9,460 nucleotides of DNA from Acidobacteriota bacterium. GTDB lineage: Bacteria > Acidobacteriota > Terriglobia > Bryobacterales > JACQDG01. The translations under genes and the position numbers were made by a program. Shown here in pieces: positions 6,555 through 9,460 of the stretch; the first letter of the stretch is position 1, and the number at the start of each line of letters is the position of its first letter. A model generated the notes under the pieces. It saw nothing but the letters and a program-made list of their open reading frames with translations, ran no database searches and was not told where the DNA came from. The DNA lies in the NCBI GenBank assembly GCA_016201185.1, contig JACQDG010000436.1, positions 1 to 9,460 on the forward strand. The letters are read 5' to 3'.

Positions 6555-7721
6555 ATGCTTCGATTGACCCGAATCCTGGTCATCTTATCGGTGGTTGCTG
6601 CGACCGGGCAAGTCGCCTCTGTGGATCCGCCCGGCGGCCCGCTCGAGGGCATCACGGCCGGCGAATTCGAGCTTTTCCGGCTGGGCCTGGAGGATTTTTC
6701 CTCCGTTGAGACAGCCGAGGATGGCCTGGGACCGGCGTTTAACGCCGCCGGGTGCTCAGCCTGTCACAACATCCCGGCCGTCGGAGGTTTCGGCACCATC
6801 ACCGAGGTGCGCGCCGGCCGCCGCGACGAGGAGGGCCGCTTCATCCCGTTCGAAGGCGGAACATTGTTTCACCTCTTCTCGCTGCCGCCCCACACCTGCC
6901 AGGCGCGCATCCCGCCGGAGGCCAACGTGATCGCCCGCCGGATCTCGATCCCTCTTTTCGGCGCCGGCCTGGTGGAAGCGATTCCGGATGAAAGCCTGCT
7001 GGCGCTGGAAGACCCGGAGGACCGCAATCAAGACGGCATCCGGGGCCGGGCCGCCCGAATCCACGACGTCGCCACAGACCGCCCGCGCATCGGCCGCTTC
7101 GGCTGGAAGGCCCAGCAAGCCACCCTGCTGGCCTTTGGCGCCGACGCCTATCGCAATGAAATGGGCATTACGAATGACTTATTTCGGGAGGAGGTAGCTC
7201 TGGGAGTCGATCCCGAAAAGCTGCGCCTGTGCGACCCGGCCTCCGACCCGGAGGACCTGCGGGATCCGGTCACCGGCCTGCGCGGCATTGACAAGTTCGA
7301 AGTTTTTCTGAAGTTCCTGGCCCCTCCGCCCCGCGGGCCGATCGACGCCGCCGCCCGGCGCGGCGAGCAAGTGTTCGCCGAGATCGGCTGCGCCTCCTGT
7401 CACATTCCGGAACTGCGGACCGCTCCCAGCTCCAACCCTGCTTTCGACCGCAAGCCAGTCCGGCTCTTTTCCGACCTGCTGCTCCACGACATCGGCACCG
7501 GCGACGAGATCGAGCAGGCCGCGGCCTCCGGCGAAGAAATCCGTACTCCTGCCTTGTGGGGCCTGCGCTTCCGCCGCCCCTTCCTCCACGACGGCAGCGC
7601 CCCTACCCCCGAAGCCGCCATCCGCCGCCACGACCGGGAAGCCGCCCGGGGGAGGGAGAGATTTCTGGCTCTGCCCGTTCCGGAACGCGAAGCGTTACTC
7701 GCCTTTCTTAGGTCCTTGTGA
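6555..7721 (+). CDS. Di-heme oxidoreductase, DHOR/DUF1111 family (putative peroxidase-like c-type cytochrome)
   Basis: 388 residues with an N-terminal signal peptide (about 1-21). Two c-type haem motifs are present: CSACH (C67, C70, H71), preceded by GLGPAFNAAG, and CASCH (C279, C282, H283). Other family-typical segments are RFGWKAQ, NEMGITND, LHDIGTGDE, RTPALWGLR and FLHDGSAPTPEAAI near the C-terminus. This is the DHOR (formerly DUF1111) family, related to MauG and bacterial di-heme cytochrome c peroxidases. It should act in the periplasm on small redox partners or metals. DHOR genes are often found beside imelysin-type iron uptake genes, which supports a metal-related role here (established association; role inferred). 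It is the third gene of the operon, 6 bp after the cupredoxin, with no strong Shine-Dalgarno of its own, so coupling is likely. Its last 27 bases overlap the convergent RNase gene. Confidence 0.92.
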   Translation: MLRLTRILVILSVVAATGQVASVDPPGGPLEGITAGEFELFRLGLEDFSSVETAEDGLGPAFNAAGCSACHNIPAVGGFGTITEVRAGRRDEEGRFIPFEGGTLFHLFSLPPHTCQARIPPEANVIARRISIPLFGAGLVEAIPDESLLALEDPEDRNQDGIRGRAARIHDVATDRPRIGRFGWKAQQATLLAFGADAYRNEMGITNDLFREEVALGVDPEKLRLCDPASDPEDLRDPVTGLRGIDKFEVFLKFLAPPPRGPIDAAARRGEQVFAEIGCASCHIPELRTAPSSNPAFDRKPVRLFSDLLLHDIGTGDEIEQAAASGEEIRTPALWGLRFRRPFLHDGSAPTPEAAIRRHDREAARGRERFLALPVPEREALLAFLRSL

Positions 7722-9460
7722 GCAGGGCGATCCGCCGCAGAGACGCCAGGTGCGCAGGGGAGAGAAAAACCAATGCGGCACGGCGTAGCTGTTGTCGCGC
7801 GACTTGAGCACCTTGGCCACCTCCGGGTGAACGCGCAGGGTCACGTCGCGGCCGTTCTGGTTCCGCGCGATTTTCTTTGCCTCGACCAGGATTTCCTGGA
7901 TCATCGTTGTCACCGACTTGACGTAGCCGGAACCATCGCAATAGGGGCACGGCGAGCACAGTGTCCGCTCCAGCGACTGCTTCACCCGCTTGCGGGTGAT
8001 GGCCACCAGCCCGAAATCGTTGAACTGCAGAATCTTCGACGGGGCGCGATCCTTGCGTAGGGCTTCGTCGAGCGCCTGCATCACCTTTTGCCGGTTCTTG
8101 CGCTCCTCCATGTCGATGAAATCCACCACGATGATGCCCCCCAGGTCCCGCAGCCGGATCTGGCGGACGATCTCATGAATGGCGTCGGTATTGGTCTTGA
8201 CGATGGTGTCTTCCAGGCGGTTCGATTTGCCGACGTACTTGCCGGTGTTGACGTCAATGGCCACCAGTGCCTCGGTCTGGTTGATGACGATGTAGCCGCC
8301 CGATTTGAGCCACACTTTGGGCCGCAGCGCCTTCTCCAGTTCCTGGGTGATGCTGAACTCGTCAAAGATGGGGTTGGAGCGCGTGTAGAGCTTTACCCGG
8401 TTCACCAGGGCGGGCTGGAAGCGCTCCACAAACTGCAGGATGCGCTCGTAGTCCTCCTGGCTATCGACCCAGATGGTCTTGAAGGTTTCGGTCAACTGGT
8501 CGCGCAGGATGCGCTCCACCAGGTTCAGGTCGTGGTGGATCAGCACCGGAGCCGGTTTCCGCTCAGCCTTCTGGCGAATGTCCAGCCAGAGGTTGTACAG
8601 GAAATGCATATCGGAGCGGATCTCTTCCTCGCTCTGGCCTTCACCGGCCGTACGCACGATGAAGCCGCCCGGCATGCCGACGCGGTGAGTCTGAACGATG
8701 CGCTTCAGCCGCAGCCGCTCCTCGTCGGAAACAATTTTGCGGGAGACGCCGACGTGATCGACCGTAGGCATGTAGACAAGGTAACGACCCGGCAGGGCGA
8801 TGTGGGAGGTGATGCGGGCGCCCTTCTTGCCGATCGGTTCCTTGGCGATCTGCGCGATGATTTCCTGCCCTTCCCGGAGCAGGTCGGCGATGCTGGCCGG
8901 GCCGGCCGGGGCTGGCGCCGCTTCTTCCACAGCGGCGGGGGAAGCTCCATTCCCCTCCCGCGTCTGGCGTTCCGGACTTCCGCGGCGCCGCGGGCGGCGA
9001 GAGCCGCGGTGCAGGAACCGCTGGCCGTAGGGCCGTTCGCGGAGGCCGACTTCCCGGGTGACTTCCTGCGCGGTAGATTCTGCGGCGGCCGCCTCCATGG
9101 CGCCTTCGGCCGCCGATTCGCCAGCGGCAGGCTCCATTGCGGAAGCCTCGGTAAGCTCACTCGCGGGAAGCTCTTCGACCGCGGCCGGCTCGCTCATGGC
9201 GGCAGCCTCGGCCGCCACGGGAGATTCTGGTTCGACCGGCGCCGCTTCCTCTCGGGCCAACTCCTCGACAACCACAGTCGGCTCGCCCCTGGGCTCCACG
9301 TCCGGCGCGGCCGGCTCGGGCGGAGGCTCTTCAGCGACGGCCTCAACGCGAAGTTCTTCGGCCGCCACCTCCATCTCTGACGGCTCAGCGGTTTCGGTTG
9401 CCTCCTCGCCCCACTCCATAGTCGCCGGCCGACTATACTTGGCAAGCGACTCACCAGGCA
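7695..9460 (-). CDS. rng: RNase E/G family endoribonuclease, 5' end off the window, interrupted S1 domain, atypical C-terminus
   Basis: 587 codons are visible. The frame stays open past the first in-window ATG (9419) to the right edge, and the conserved first half of the S1 domain is absent, so the true start lies outside. From the right edge: a long Glu/Ala/Pro-rich segment (about 9430-9050), an Arg-rich patch (about 9045-8955), then the second half of S1 resumes (LLREGQEI, KEPIGKKGARITSHI, PGRYLVYMP; about 8895-8760). The catalytic DNase I-like domain follows, with metal-binding aspartates in AIDVNTG (8241-8258) and VVDFIDME (near 8110-8130), equivalent to E. coli RNase E Asp303 and Asp346. 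A Zn-link CPYC follows in the Cys-rich stretch near 7930-7960. It is a cytoplasmic endonuclease that processes rRNA and degrades mRNA. After VHPEVAKVLKSRDNSY the usual RNase G tail is replaced by about 29 unrelated residues encoded partly by repeat-like DNA. The gene ends inside the convergent di-heme gene. The core is intact, so activity is plausible. Confidence 0.93.
   Translation of the reverse strand, partial: PGESLAKYSRPATMEWGEEATETAEPSEMEVAAEELRVEAVAEEPPPEPAAPDVEPRGEPTVVVEELAREEAAPVEPESPVAAEAAAMSEPAAVEELPASELTEASAMEPAAGESAAEGAMEAAAAESTAQEVTREVGLRERPYGQRFLHRGSRRPRRRGSPERQTREGNGASPAAVEEAAPAPAGPASIADLLREGQEIIAQIAKEPIGKKGARITSHIALPGRYLVYMPTVDHVGVSRKIVSDEERLRLKRIVQTHRVGMPGGFIVRTAGEGQSEEEIRSDMHFLYNLWLDIRQKAERKPAPVLIHHDLNLVERILRDQLTETFKTIWVDSQEDYERILQFVERFQPALVNRVKLYTRSNPIFDEFSITQELEKALRPKVWLKSGGYIVINQTEALVAIDVNTGKYVGKSNRLEDTIVKTNTDAIHEIVRQIRLRDLGGIIVVDFIDMEERKNRQKVMQALDEALRKDRAPSKILQFNDFGLVAITRKRVKQSLERTLCSPCPYCDGSGYVKSVTTMIQEILVEAKKIARNQNGRDVTLRVHPEVAKVLKSRDNSYAVPHWFFSPLRTWRLCGGSPCSQGPKKGE
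7732..7771. repeat. Degenerate GCAGAGACGC-type intergenic repeat
   Basis: The stretch reads CCGCCGCAGAGACGCCAGG followed by TGCGCAGGGGAGAGAAAAA. It resembles the dispersed 'CCGCAGAGACGCAGAGG...' repeats that I recall from intergenic regions of many bacterial genomes, with several mismatches. It lies just past the di-heme stop codon and inside the atypical 3' end of the RNase gene. Identification is from memory and imperfect; only one copy is in the window. Confidence 0.4.

Noticed and set aside
8088..9380. A 430-codon open frame on the plus strand opposite the RNase gene
   Set aside because: It is antisense to intact RNase E/G motifs and has no family features or convincing ribosome binding site; it is a shadow of the GC-rich coding strand.

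Overview
The window looks like a chromosomal segment from a high-GC acidobacterium of the Solibacter/Bryobacter type. This placement is an inference. It rests on a paired DUF1501 and DUF1549/DUF1553 gene set with bacterial Ig-like domains, an RNase E/G with a large acidic insertion, high GC with C/G-ending codons, and good AAGGAG-type ribosome binding sites. No rRNA, tRNA, transposase or CRISPR array was seen.

Left part (1-3968): two minus-strand genes form an operon. The promoter-proximal gene encodes a Tat-exported DUF1501 protein. 42 bp behind it lies a multidomain secreted cytochrome-like protein (Ig-like, PSCyt1, Ig-like, PSCyt2/DUF1549, PSD1/DUF1553) that runs off the left edge. A 220-bp divergent intergenic region follows. 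It holds a strong sigma-70-type promoter, a leader hairpin and a near-perfect Shine-Dalgarno for a small cold-shock protein gene (plus strand, TTG start).

Centre (4206-7721): a DtxR/MntR-family metal-dependent regulator (minus strand) is divergent from a tightly packed three-gene plus-strand operon. The operon encodes an outer-membrane beta-barrel protein with an N-terminal coiled coil, a very small exported CuA-type cupredoxin overlapping the barrel gene by one base, and a di-heme DHOR/DUF1111 oxidoreductase 6 bp further on. The 82-bp divergent region contains a near-perfect 22-bp palindrome and a second inverted half-site, which are good candidates for the regulator's operator. I read this as a metal-responsive envelope redox/transport module, possibly analogous in logic to cupredoxin-plus-peroxidase iron uptake systems such as EfeUOB. 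That function is a hypothesis. It is the most interesting element of the window.

Right part (7695-9460): a minus-strand RNase E/G family ribonuclease whose start lies beyond the right edge. Its S1 domain is interrupted by a long Glu/Ala/Pro-rich segment followed by an Arg-rich patch. Its usual C-terminal tail appears to be replaced by sequence from a degenerate GCAGAGACGC-type repeat, and its stop codon lies inside the end of the convergent di-heme gene. This suggests a rearrangement at the junction.
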